From Pyropia haitanensis (lineage: Eukaryota > Rhodophyta > Bangiophyceae > Bangiales > Bangiaceae), in NCBI GenBank assembly GCA_008729055.1, contig SDUX01000004.1:4542559-4606558 (forward strand): 64,000 nucleotides of DNA, given 5' to 3'. Positions 22,913-32,524 of the stretch are shown one piece after another; within the stretch, counting starts at the first letter, position 1, and each line of letters starts with the position of its first letter. The notes under the pieces are model-generated. The model saw only the letters and a list, made by a program, of their open reading frames with translations, made no database searches and had not been told where the DNA came from. The position numbers were made by a program, and so were the translations under genes.

Positions 22913-23558
22913 GGTGGCTGGCGCGTGTCAACGGCGGGGTGGGCGTAGGGGCGGGGCAGCGGGACGTGGGCGAGCGTTGCGCTTGGTACCATGAGCGTGG
23001 CAAGTCTCAGCCAACGTGTTGGCTGCACATGGCCTGCTTGCAGGTGGTTATTCTATGCTCTGACTTGGGAGTTCGTTCCTGCTGATGGTGTAGCTTACGG
23101 TTGCTGGTTGTATTTCCGTTCCCATGTCTATTGCAGAGCGCGTCGGCGGCAGGCGCCGTGGTTGAAACACGCCCGTTGTAGGCACCCACAGGGACGATGG
23201 TGCTACCGACGCAGGCCTTCCCTCGCTCACACGGCATGGCATCCCTCCCCCACCCCCCCTGCCGCCACCCGCGAGTGGTATGCCACCCGTCTTCCTGTGT
23301 ATGTGTTACCTGCCCCAGCAGTGGGATGGGCTTGAGGACTCCGTTGTCTACGATGCACGCACACGTCCGCTCCTGTTGACATGGAGCCGATTTGTTTATC
23401 AAGGGTGCTCTGCGGCATCGGACGCACGGTCGTGTGGCCATGCCTGTGTGGGGCACTGGGCAACGCGTCGCCCTCCCCCCCTTGACCCAGTGAGCTCGCG
23501 GGACGGCTACTACCACGACAGCGGCCGCCGCCGGGCACGCGCGCCACGCCGTTGGCGG
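22913..23558. other. Convergent intergenic stretch
   Basis: Between the 3' ends of the EndoU and subtilase genes. Moderate-GC sequence with short overlapping frames and no recognisable gene, RNA or repeat. Confidence 0.5.
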
Positions 23559-25037
23559 TTAACCCCGCGCCGGCGGCAGCCCCGTCTCGTCACACACAAT
23601 CATCCACCGGCACCGCTGCCGCCGCCGGCGGTTGCGGCGGCAGACGCGGCCCCAGCGGCGGGTGCACGTGTCCGGGTCGGGGCGGGTGGGCGGCTGCGGC
23701 GGCTGTGGGCCAGGCCCCGTCGGCGGCGGCTGCGGCTGCTCCGAGCACTCCCCCCCCGCGTACGACATGGGGAAGCCCCCCCCCACCCGCGGCGCGCTCG
23801 CGGTCATGCGCGCCTGCACGTCCGCGGTGGTCAGCTGGCCGCCGTTGGGGGCGTCGCCGAGGATGAGCGCCGCGATGCCCGCCACGTGAGGAGCTGCCAT
23901 TGACGTGCCGCTGTACGTGCGGAGGCCGCCGCCACGCGAAAAGCCGTCCACCGACAGGATGTTGGTGCCAGGCGCGGCGACGTCGACGCACCGGCCGCGG
24001 TTGGACGACCGCGCCAGCCGGTCGTTGCGGTCAATGTTGGCCACCGTGATGACGCTCGGCTCCTGCGCGGGCGCCACCGCGCACGCGTCGCCGCCGTCAT
24101 TGCCCGCCGCGACGATGGTGACGACGCCCGCCTCGGCCGCCCGCCGCGCGGCGGTGCCCGTCGGGGTGCGGCCGCCGCGCGGGGCGGGCCCGCCGAGGCT
24201 CGCCGACAGGATGATGCGCGCGGACGGGTTACGGCGCTTGGCGCCCGCGACCAAGTCAAACGCCGCGGCAATGTCCGAGCTGCTGCCCGAGCCCTGCGCG
24301 TTGAGCACCTTGATGCACCGCAGCGTCACACGCTTGGCCACCCCCGTGTCGCGCCCGCCGACGGTGCCGGCCACGTGCGAGCCGTGCGAGTTGTCGTCGG
24401 CGCCCGACCGGAAGCGCGAGCCGGGACCCGCCTCGGTAGTCGCGCGGCCCTCGAACTGGGGGTGGCCGGTTGTGCAGCCCGAGTCGACAACGTACGCGGT
24501 GACGCCGGCGCCGCCGCTTGGGTAGCACGCCGCCGTCGACGTGTCGCCGTCGAGCGGCAGCCGGAACTGGTTGACCCGGTCGAGGCCCCAAAAGTCCCGC
24601 CCAGACTGGCGGGCAGTGGTCGGCGCGGCGGCGGCGCGGTCGGTGGCCGCGCCGTCCGCGACGGCGGCGGGCGTCGACACGACCGAGTCGGGGAGGGAGT
24701 CTTCGACGCCGGGCACGCCCGCGAGCAGGTCCTCCACCGACGGCGGCGCGGCGCCGCCGGCGGTCGTGGTCACGTCGCCCTCGGGGCAGTACGCGTGGAT
24801 CATCTGGATGTTGGACAGCACCCGCACGTCGCAGCGGGCGGCCAGGCGGGCGCGCACAGCCTCCATGCACGCCGCGCCGCACGTCTTGGACAGGACGACC
24901 AGCCGCGAGTCGCGCACCGCCTCGGCCAGCGCCGCCTCCTCCCGTGCCACCGCGGCCGGGAGGGTGGAGCCGGCCGCCGTGGCAGCGGCGGTGGCCGCGA
25001 CCGCCGTGGCGGCCACGATGGCAGACAGGCGCGCCAT
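23559..25037 (-). CDS. Secreted subtilase (peptidase S8), paralogue 1
   Basis: Single-exon frame of 492 residues from the ATG at 25037 (MARLSAIVAATAVAATAAATAA), an Ala-rich signal peptide. Residues about 30-120 form an I9-like propeptide containing RLVVLSKTC and ending PGVEDSLPDSVVS. The catalytic domain starts around FWGLDRVNQF and carries the full set: Asp185 in YVVDSGC, His218 in NSHGSHVAGT, oxyanion Asn313 in AAGNDGG, and Ser379 in SGTSMAAPH. It resembles proteinase K-type subtilases. The tail is a Pro-rich linker and a short Cys/Arg-rich cationic end (CTRRWGRVCRRNRRRRQRC). A close paralogue lies 7.5 kb downstream in the same orientation (32525-34237). A likely extracellular or vacuolar protease; the substrate is unknown. 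Confidence 0.93.
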   Translation of the reverse strand: MARLSAIVAATAVAATAAATAAGSTLPAAVAREEAALAEAVRDSRLVVLSKTCGAACMEAVRARLAARCDVRVLSNIQMIHAYCPEGDVTTTAGGAAPPSVEDLLAGVPGVEDSLPDSVVSTPAAVADGAATDRAAAAPTTARQSGRDFWGLDRVNQFRLPLDGDTSTAACYPSGGAGVTAYVVDSGCTTGHPQFEGRATTEAGPGSRFRSGADDNSHGSHVAGTVGGRDTGVAKRVTLRCIKVLNAQGSGSSSDIAAAFDLVAGAKRRNPSARIILSASLGGPAPRGGRTPTGTAARRAAEAGVVTIVAAGNDGGDACAVAPAQEPSVITVANIDRNDRLARSSNRGRCVDVAAPGTNILSVDGFSRGGGLRTYSGTSMAAPHVAGIAALILGDAPNGGQLTTADVQARMTASAPRVGGGFPMSYAGGECSEQPQPPPTGPGPQPPQPPTRPDPDTCTRRWGRVCRRNRRRRQRCRWMIVCDETGLPPARG

Positions 25038-25998
25038 GGCGGCTGTGGCCTGCGCCCCGCGTGTGCAGGAGTGAGGGAAGTGGGGGGGGGAATCGGGTAG
25101 CGGGCGTTGACCACGTTCCGCGCGTCCCGACTTCCGTCTGGGCACCGTCGCTGACTGCCGGGCGCTGCGGGTGAGGAGCGGGATCGTGTCGGCGTCTGCT
25201 GGCGCCGGCCACCCGCTTTATGTATGCGCGCCACCTCTGGCGGCAGCACGCATGTTTGGGGGAACGGCGCTGCACGGGGGCAGCAGCGCTGGGAGAGGGC
25301 GACAGCGTTGCGACAGATGCGCCTGCTGCCGGCGGCGTCGGGTCAGACGGCGGCGTGGAGGCAACCAGCAGCGCCTGGCGAGGAGACGCACCTGGCTGGC
25401 GTCGGGGCGGCCATCTTTGCCGCAGAGCACCCACGAGGCGGTTGCGCCGCGGCGACCGAACCAGTGTGTGGCACAGGCGATGGTGACGCGTTCTTCCCCA
25501 CTCGCCGCACCGGATCCATGACAAGGAAGGATTGCGGGTAGCCGCCGGTCGAGGCGCGGTGGCGGGACCGTAGCGGTGCTGCCGACGGGCCACGGGGGCG
25601 AGGCCGTACTCGAACAGTGTCATGAGCTCTCGCACGAGGGGAGATCGGGGGAGGCTGACGCACCGTCCTCCGCGCTCGTCCCGCGCGGGCCGGCCGGCCC
25701 GCCCCGCCGGTTCGCGCGGTGACCCCCGCCAGGCGACACGCGGGCGGGCCTCGCGCCGACGAGGCGCGCGGCCGTGTGTCGTTGGAGCAAGGCGGTGGCG
25801 GGTGCTCGTATGCAGGACTTTTTTCCCATATTGTATCCATACGGGGTGCCGAGCACCACCCATTGGGCGGCCCTCGGGTGGGGATTGCGTACGGCGGGCC
25901 GGCACCGGGGCAGAGGCGAATGCGTGAAAGAACCGCTGTCCCCAATGGGCTGCCGCCCCACAGGATCCAAGGCAAACGCTCCTGGCGACGAGGAGGCG
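25038..25998. other. 5' flank of subtilase 1 and edge of the accessory island
   Basis: Upstream of the minus-strand subtilase. A TATA-like ACATAAAG (minus strand) lies about 180 bp before the start codon. No gene is supported in 25230-25998, where frames overlap on both strands without motifs. Confidence 0.4.
25111..25120 (-). promoter_or_regulatory. Upstream motif shared by the two subtilase paralogues, copy 1
   Basis: CCACGTTCCG on the plus strand (CGGAACGTGG in gene orientation), 74 bp before the subtilase 1 start codon. The same 10-mer occurs 84 bp before the subtilase 2 start, in a flank otherwise diverged. It contains an ACGT core. It may be a transcription factor site or a retained 5' untranslated element. 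Confidence 0.4.
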
Positions 25999-26021
25999 GG
26001 ATAATACCAGCCTTGGGATTC
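25999..26021 (+). repeat. Left copy of a perfect 23-nt inverted repeat
   Basis: Begins GGATAATACCAGCC and is matched base for base by the reverse complement at 31630-31652, bounding a 5,654-bp segment. A weaker match continues outward on both sides (a GGATCC and a GACGAG-like block), so the repeat is probably the best-kept core of a longer inverted duplication. Its last 11 bases belong to a 14-mer (CCTTGGGATTCTGG) repeated directly about 33 bp further on. No target-site duplication is visible. Confidence 0.75.
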
Positions 26022-26279
26022 TGGACGTCAGAACCCCAAGGTCGCCTTGGGATTCTGGGAGGGGGTGGGAGGGGGTGGGGGGGGGGAATGGGAGGGTAAG
26101 TTTACCAATTATACTTCATATAACTTTTCTTCTTCATTTGAAACCAGAATTCATTTCGTAGGCTCCTTTCACTCATATCTGTCGTCGATGCTATTTCCGT
26201 TGGCCACAGCCGCGCGTCTGACAGCGTTCGCTTCGACAGTGGCCCGTCTCGTGCCGCGTCCTTCGTACTGCCTGATTCC

Positions 26280-26400
26280 GCGAGTATGCCCTCGACACGC
26301 TGGCCACGGCCTGGCCCCTCGAGCCGGCCTTTGACACACTGGCCGCCGCCGGATCCCTCGACCTGGCCCTCGACACTCTGACCTCCGCCGGGGCCATGCA
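26280..26400 (+). repeat. Three-unit 39-bp tandem repeat, coding-like
   Basis: GACACGCTGGCC, GACACACTGGCC and GACACTCTGACC occur at 26294, 26333 and 26372, exactly 39 bp apart. One plus frame is open across all units and reads as 13-residue repeats of the form A-(L/F)-D-T-L-x-x-A, ending in a stop soon after. A stop lies just upstream, so this is either a remnant of a repeat protein or a short minisatellite. The 26090-26170 sequence just before it is strikingly AT-rich for this genome. Confidence 0.5.
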
Positions 26401-26769
26401 GGCGTCACCCGTCTAGTCTGACAGTTTTCCACGTGCTGGCCGTTTGACAATGGAGAGGGGTCACCCGTCTTGGCTGACAGCGCGTGGAGAGCCGCGATTT
26501 CTCCAGGCGTCTCCTGAGCAGCTATGGGCCACAGGGTGTCACCAGAGCATGTAGTTCGTAGTACCTGGGGATCTCAACCAACACGCATGTTGGGTTCGCT
26601 GAGACGCTCTGAGAGCGCTCGAGACTCGCGCGTCGAGGCTCCACAGCCGCTGGGCGCCCCGAGGCCAGCGACGCCATCAGCACACACGTGTGGCTCCTCA
26701 CCTACTTGCAGTTACGTACACCGACCTGTACTGGGCACCTCCATTACTCTACCCTGCGGCGGCGCGTCC

Positions 26770-27177
26770 CTGTTCCCGCCACCGACGTCCCGCCAGCGGC
26801 AGCCACCCCCCCCCCCCCCCCCCCCCCCCCCCCCGTCCCACCACCAGCACGCCGGCCGGCGCCGAGCGTGCGGCCGCCCCTGGCGGCCCCGCGCGCCCAC
26901 ACCGCCCGCCCCCGCCACGGGCAGCCACCCCGGCCCCCCATGCAGCGAGCTGCCCCCCCTGCTCCCCTGCCACGCGATGCGCCCCCCGCCACCCCGGCCC
27001 ACACCCGCCGCCACCGCGGCCGCCGCGGCTGCCGCGGCAGGCGGCCTCGGCCGCGGCCGCCGCCACCGCTGCCGCCGCCGCCCGCCGCCCCCGCTACCGC
27101 CGCCGCTGCCCACCGCCGCCGCCGCCGCCGCCCGCCGCCCGCCGCCGCCCGCCGCCCCCGCCCCCTCCGCCGCTGCC

Positions 27178-27211
<34 letters not shown>

Positions 27212-27880
27212 GCCTCTGCCCCTGCCGCTGCGGGCTGCTGCCGCCCCGGCTGCCGCTGCCGCCGCCGCCGTTGCTGCCGGCCGCCGGCCGCCTGCCTGGC
27301 TGGCCGCCGGCCGCCTGCCGCCCGGGCGGCCGCGGTGGCCGCCGCCCCTGCGTCCCCCGCCGCCGCATCCGCCGGTTGGCTGCCGTCGCGGCTGCGGCTG
27401 CCACCACCGCCGCCGCCACCGGTCGCCACCCTGGCCGGGGGCGGCCGCCCCCGCCGGCCGGCCGCCGGTCCGGCCCCCGGCCGCCGCCGCTGCCGCCGGC
27501 TACCGCCGCCGGCGTGCTGCCGCCGCTGGCGGGCTGCCGCCGCCGGCCGCCTGCCTGGCCGGCCGCCGGCCGCCTGCCGCCCGGGCTGCCGCCCCGGCCG
27601 CCGCCCCCGCCGCCGCCGCCCCCACCGGGTTGCTGCCGCCCTGCTGCCGCTGCCGCCGCCGCCTTTGCTGCCGGCCGCCGCCAGCAGGCTGCCGCCGCCT
27701 GCCTTTTGCCGCCAATCGCGGGCTACCTTTGTCGGCCAGCTGCCCGGCCGGCCGCTGGCCGGCTGCCGCCCCGGCCGCTCTCACCATCGCCGCCGCCCCT
27801 GCCGGTTGGCTACCGCTCCGGCTGCCGCTGCCGCCTCTGCTGTCGCTGCCGGCCGCCGCCGATCCGCTTGCCACGGCAGC
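26770..27880 (+). repeat. C-rich minisatellite-like array
   Basis: About 1.1 kb of CCG/GCC-rich sequence starting with an almost pure C tract (26807-26834). Higher-order units are visible. A block of about 46 bp rich in GGCCGCCTGCCTGGC appears near 27283-27327 and again near 27540-27584, with a decayed third copy near 27735. A GCCGGTTGGCT-containing block occurs near 27370 and 27799. All three plus frames are open over long distances only because stop codons need A/T; the encoded Pro/Ala/Arg strings have no domain, so no gene is called. Confidence 0.7.
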
Positions 27881-28239
27881 GCCGGCAGTGCAAGAAAGTG
27901 CCTCCCGTCTGCTTCTTTGTCATCCGCTGTGCAGTATGGGCCTGGAAATAGAGTGCATGAGAGACCCACCGTGGGAAGAATTAGTCTTACCTGGGTAAAA
28001 CGATCATGCTGAATCTATTGGTGCACACATCGGGCGTCGTGCACCCGTACGGCGGACAGGACAGTCGAGAGGCTGGGTGGCAGAAGCGCTTTAGGCGCCC
28101 ACTCCGAGCTTTTTTGAGCGTAATGGGTCAACTCTGTTTAGTTAACGCTGAGGGCAGAGGTATCCGTTGGCCATCGTCCCGTAAAAATGCAAAGAAAGTA
28201 CTCTGCAGTTCACTCATTCGTGACTGACTGACTGCTGAT

Positions 28240-28905
28240 ACGGTGGTATGCACTGTAGCGCAGCTGGATGAGCCCACAGCGCCGTTGAAAGTGCAAAAAG
28301 CTGCGGAGGTAGCTGAATACACTGTATAGATCTGATAGATGTAGTTTTTGAAGGATGAGAGCACTGTGGGGCGCTAGACGGCCTGTCGCGGCTACCTGTC
28401 CAGAATGGACTTTTGGGGGCCCATATGACCTGCTTCCCGATGTTTGCGACATTTTCTGAGCACATATTCGTGCTCAGCGTCATCGACTTAGTCTGGCGGG
28501 AACAGCTTGAGAAGATTTTGCTTCACTTTCTGAAACGCGTCGTAGCGGTGTGTGACGCCTTGCACCGAAGTGTGCGCAGGGCAGGCACTTCACCACGTGC
28601 AACAAGAGTCAGGGACCACTTCACCAACTTTTCTGAAGCATGCTCAATCGACTAAATCGAGGTCGCTGAGCACGGTCATGTGCTCAGAAGGTTTCGCAAA
28701 CGACGGGAAGTGGGTCATACAGACCCCCAAAGTGGCCATTCTGGACAGGTAGCCTCGACAGGCCGTCCAACGCCCCACAGTACTCTCACGCACAAAAAAA
28801 TACAGTTATGAGATCCCAACAGTACAGCAGACATCCTCCGCAACCTTTTTTGTTCTCATCGGCGCTGTGGGCGCGTCCAGCAGTGCGACATGTCCCAAGG
28901 CGCCT
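28240..28905. repeat. Long imperfect palindrome (about 660 bp)
   Basis: Two arms of about 300 bp are reverse complements around a centre at 28572. Anchors: a 19-bp perfect match starting GGCTACCTGTCC at 28390-28408 pairs with 28736-28754, and GCCCACAGCGCC at 28272-28283 pairs with 28861-28872. Both pairs are symmetric about 28572, so the arms are collinear with few indels. The rest of the arms match with scattered substitutions. GC is far lower than in the flanking arrays. No coding potential is evident. It could be a foldback or MITE-type element, or a hairpin-RNA source. Confidence 0.8.
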
Positions 28906-29879
28906 CCTTCTGCACGGGTTCAGCAATGAACGGACCCCGGCATGCCATCCAACCACTTTGAGCAATTGTATGCCACCAGGTACTCATGAACTCATTGTCT
29001 GTGCAAAAAACGAGGACCATGGAGCACTGAACAGCTCTGAGAGGCGGGGAATTTATAGCGTGAAGCGCTTGCCACACCCGGTTACAGGCTTGTTCTGCCC
29101 CCTATGTTGGTGCAGAGCAATAAAAAGATACATCAATAGTCGCAGCGTCATCAGTTTACTCGGGAATGACGGATCTATCCAGCTCCGCGGGACCTATGTA
29201 CTCCACGTGCACGTACATACCGAGCAACAGGTCACACCATGACGGACAGGCGGCGCTTGTCAGCGCTATTCACTATAAAAAAATACGCAGGCTGGTGGAG
29301 CGTGGACCATTGGGGACGCCAAAAGGTCACAACTGACGGCGTTTCACCGTCACTAGCGCGCCCGAGCGGCGGAACCAGTGGTGAGAGGGTGATGCACTTC
29401 GGCCCTCCATGAAACCGTTCTGGTCGCTGCCGTGACAGACGTGTGTGCGGGCGCGCTCTCAACACTGATAGGAGTCGGAGACAAGGCATGCATATCCACC
29501 AAGTCTGCTCGGAGAGCGGATAACGGCGAAGCGGGCGACCGGGGCGGGGAGGAGGGGGGCGTCAGACGCCGGCGCTTCAGTCTTCGGCGTTGGCAGTCGC
29601 AAGTCGCTGACCAGGATGGGTTCAGAGTCAAATATGGTAATCCCACCTCCGGAAACAATTGATTCAGTACTACAATCTTCATCTCGCCCAGTTCAGATTG
29701 TGCAACAGCCTATCAGGTTGGACGAATTGGACATCTGATTCGCCAGATAGGCCAGGAGATGTGAGTCAAGTCGGATGTGTATGTACTGTTGACCTCCGTG
29801 GAATAATCGCTTGGATTGTAAATACAATCAAATATCCCTGCCTGCCATGTGAGTAGCTGGTCGCCACAGTCGTCTTGCT
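28906..29879. other. Mid-GC stretch inside the accessory island
   Basis: No gene is supported. Composition is close to balanced, with short overlapping frames and no recognised transposase or RNA gene. Confidence 0.4.
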
Positions 29880-31150
29880 GCCCGGCCGCCTCAACCAGCG
29901 TCAGGGGAGGCGGCTCGCCGCGGCGCGGGCGCCAGCCTGCCGCGGTCGCGTCAGGGGGGAGACCGCAGTGCGCGGCGGCGGCGTCAGCCCCCCCCACCGG
30001 CCGGGGCAGTGGCGGTGGAGTGCCGCCGAGGCCACTTCCCCCCAAGCACCAGCCGCAGCCATTGCCGCCCCCGGCGGCCGCCGCTGCCGCGGCCGCCCCG
30101 CGCCCGCCGTGGCCGCCCCCACCCCGCCAGCCGCCGCGGCCGCCCCCCCCCGCCAGCCGCCGTGGCCACCCTTTCTCGGCAGCCCCCGCGGACGCGGCCG
30201 CCCCCCGACGCCCCCCGACGCCCCCCGGCGCGGCCGTTTCCCCCGGCGGCTGCCACCCCCAGGGGGCTGCCTCCTCCGGGCGGCCGCCACCGCCCGCGGC
30301 AATCACGGTCGCCACCCCCCAGAGGCCACGCCAGCCGCCCCCCCCCGGCGGCCACCACGGCCCCCCCTCCCCGCCGCCCCTCGACGGCCCCCGCAGTCCC
30401 CCGCCGCCCGTTGCCACGGACGCCGTCCCTACCCCGGCGGTCGCCACGCCCCCCGCCGGCACGCGACGCTGCGGCGGGTGCCGGACGACGGGGACTGGGC
30501 GCCGGGGGCCGGGGGCCGGATGCCGGGGCACAGGCGGCCGGGGCCGCGGGCCGGGCAGCGGCGGGGGCCGGAGGGCAGAAGCGGGGTGCCGAGCGGCGGC
30601 GGGCGGCGGGCGGCGGGCGGCGGGCGGCGGCGGGCGGCGGGCGGCGGTGGGCGCCGCGCGGCGGGTGCCGGGCGGCGGCGGGCGGCGGGCGGCGGCGGGC
30701 GGCGAGCGGCGGGGGCCGGGTGCCGGGCGGCGGCGGGCGCCGCGCGGCGGGGGCCGGGTGCCGGGCGGCGGCGGGCAGCGGGCGGCGGCGGGCGGCGGGC
30801 GGCGGGGGCCGGGTGCCGGGCGGCGGCGGGCGCCGCGCGGCGGGGGCCGGGTGCCGGGCGGCGGCGGGCAGCGGGCGGCGGCGGGCGCCGCGCGTCGGGC
30901 GCCGCGCGGCGGGCGCCGGGTGCCGGGCGGCGGCGGGCAGCGGGCGGCGGCGGGCGCCGCGCGGCGGGCGCCGCGCGGCGGGCGCCGGGTGCCGGGCGGC
31001 GGCGGGCAGCGGGCGGCGGCGGGCGCCGCGCGGCGGGCGGCGGCGGGCGGCGGCGGGCGCCGCGCGGCGGGCGGCGGGCAGCGGGGGCCGGGTGCCGGGC
31101 GGCGGCGGGCGCCGCGCGGCCGGGGGGGCCCGGCGGCAGAAGCCGGGGGC
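29880..31150. repeat. GC-rich array switching from C-rich to G-rich
   Basis: About 29990-30470 is C-rich on the plus strand. From about 30560 it becomes G-rich, and 30590-31130 is a minisatellite of GGCGGCGGGC-type units. A core beginning GGGTGCCGGGCGGCGGCGGG recurs at least eight times at irregular spacing (near 30663, 30718, 30757, 30810, 30850, 30920, 30990, 31089), alternating between followers GCCGCGCGGCGGG and AGCGGGCGGCGG. Runs of three to five G make G-quadruplex or R-loop formation plausible. Long open frames on both strands are compositional. Confidence 0.75.
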
Positions 31151-32524
31151 CGGGCAGCGCAGACCGCAATGAGAGGGGGGGCAGCCAGCGCGGTGCCGCA
31201 CACCCACGCTGGCACCGTGCGTGGGGGTAGGGCACGCGTCATGCGGCACGCGCACGCGGCCGGGCACGCGCCATGGCACGTGCCTAGGGCAGCCGCTGTC
31301 AGACGTGATGCTGCACTGCTGACTGGCACGGGGCCGTTTTACAGTGACGTCGCGCGAGCGCGACGGTGGCCAGCGCGACGGGCGCAGCCGTGGTGCGCGA
31401 GTGCGGCTCGCTGCGGATTGCGCTACCGAAGTGTACGGAAAAGAGAGGCTCCAGAGTTCTGTGCAAAAAATAGTATGGGCTGCAATGAGGACGCTGCTGC
31501 CGTTGCCAGTCCATGGACTTGAAGTCCATGCCGGGAAGTCCACCAGGTCCCCCCAGGGGGGCTCACGGGCCCCCCACACGCACCCCTCGAATGCAGCGCC
31601 TGGCGGGGGGTTGGGATTCTGGACCTTGGGAATCCCAAGGCTGGTATTATCCTTCTTGCGACGAGCCGCGAGGCGGGACGGAGGGGATCCATACCTGGTC
31701 AGGGTGCACTGCGGGGGGGGCGCCAGCGGTCCATGCATGCTACGCACAGGGTATGGGGGCCGAGACCGTGGGGGATGACAGTGCTGTTCGAAGAAGGTGG
31801 AAGAGTGGAGGAGCCACGGCCCTGATCCGACTCGGTGTGCGCGACGCATCCATGTCAGCCATTCGCGACAGGCACTGCCGACGCACCGCCGGACCGTGCG
31901 CGTCGGTCTGCCGGCCGTCTTCCACTCGAGCGTGGGCTCGCACGAGGCCAGCCGGCCTTCCCAAACCTGACGCGCAAGGGAGAACGTGTTCCACAAATTC
32001 TTGTCCTGTTTAAAGTCGACACTCGGCGACTCTGGTGGACTTCCCTACTTGACGAGTATAATCCTGGAGGAAACGCTATCTCTGGAAGCGACCGCTCAAC
32101 AACGCGTAATTAAGTTTTGTAGCACCACGCAGGGGTTCTCATTGTCAACCCCGGGCCTTCCTGCCACATTGGCTAACTCACAGCCATGCCACGTGTGCTC
32201 ACCTGAACACTGGCACTCAATTTTAGGCAGTACGATGGCGCGCCCACACACGACGAAGATCGCTCCCCGGAAAGTGCCTGTTCCGTTGGGAGCAGCGGTG
32301 CGGGCGCCGTTGCCGTCCTGACAGGACTTTCCGCTCCAATATGTGACGCTTCACCTCCCATACTGACCACGACAGCGTGGCTTGTTGGTGCAGAGCAACC
32401 AAGATGCAGCCAAGACAGGCGGTCAACCGGTTCTGGTACAGACTTTTTACTCTTACTCGTCCACAGCAACCATGTCTCAGCAGTCCCCCTGCCCGCCCTC
32501 CACCCTTGGTGCAAGCTCCCTGCC
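31151..32524. other. Right part of the accessory island and 3' flank of subtilase 2
   Basis: No gene is supported. GC falls again in 31280-31520 and 31990-32470. The right copy of the 23-nt inverted repeat lies here. A short near-palindrome (CATGGACTTGAAGTCCATG) at about 31511-31529 was noted. Frames are short and overlapping. Confidence 0.4.
31630..31652 (-). repeat. Right copy of the perfect 23-nt inverted repeat
   Basis: Ends GGCTGGTATTATCC on the plus strand and is the exact reverse complement of 25999-26021. Flanking similarity continues outward (a GACGAG block and GGATCC near 31660-31690). With the left copy it bounds the island between the two subtilases. Confidence 0.75.

Noticed and set aside
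26688..28012. Three overlapping Pro/Ala/Arg-rich open frames of more than 430 codons on the plus strand
   Set aside because: All three frames are open together because the DNA is almost free of A/T; the proteins are simple repeats with no domain and contradict one another.
31511..31529. Near-palindrome CATGGACTTGAAGTCCATG, similar to a tRNA-Ser anticodon arm
   Set aside because: The other tRNA arms are absent; treated as a chance palindrome.
25999..31652. Calling the island a complete DNA transposon
   Set aside because: No transposase and no clear target-site duplication; only the inverted repeat supports it, so it is reported as a repeat-bounded island.
29713..31996. Very long Arg/Pro-rich open frames on both strands
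   Set aside because: They are translations of the GC-rich minisatellite; both strands are open and codon bias is meaningless there.
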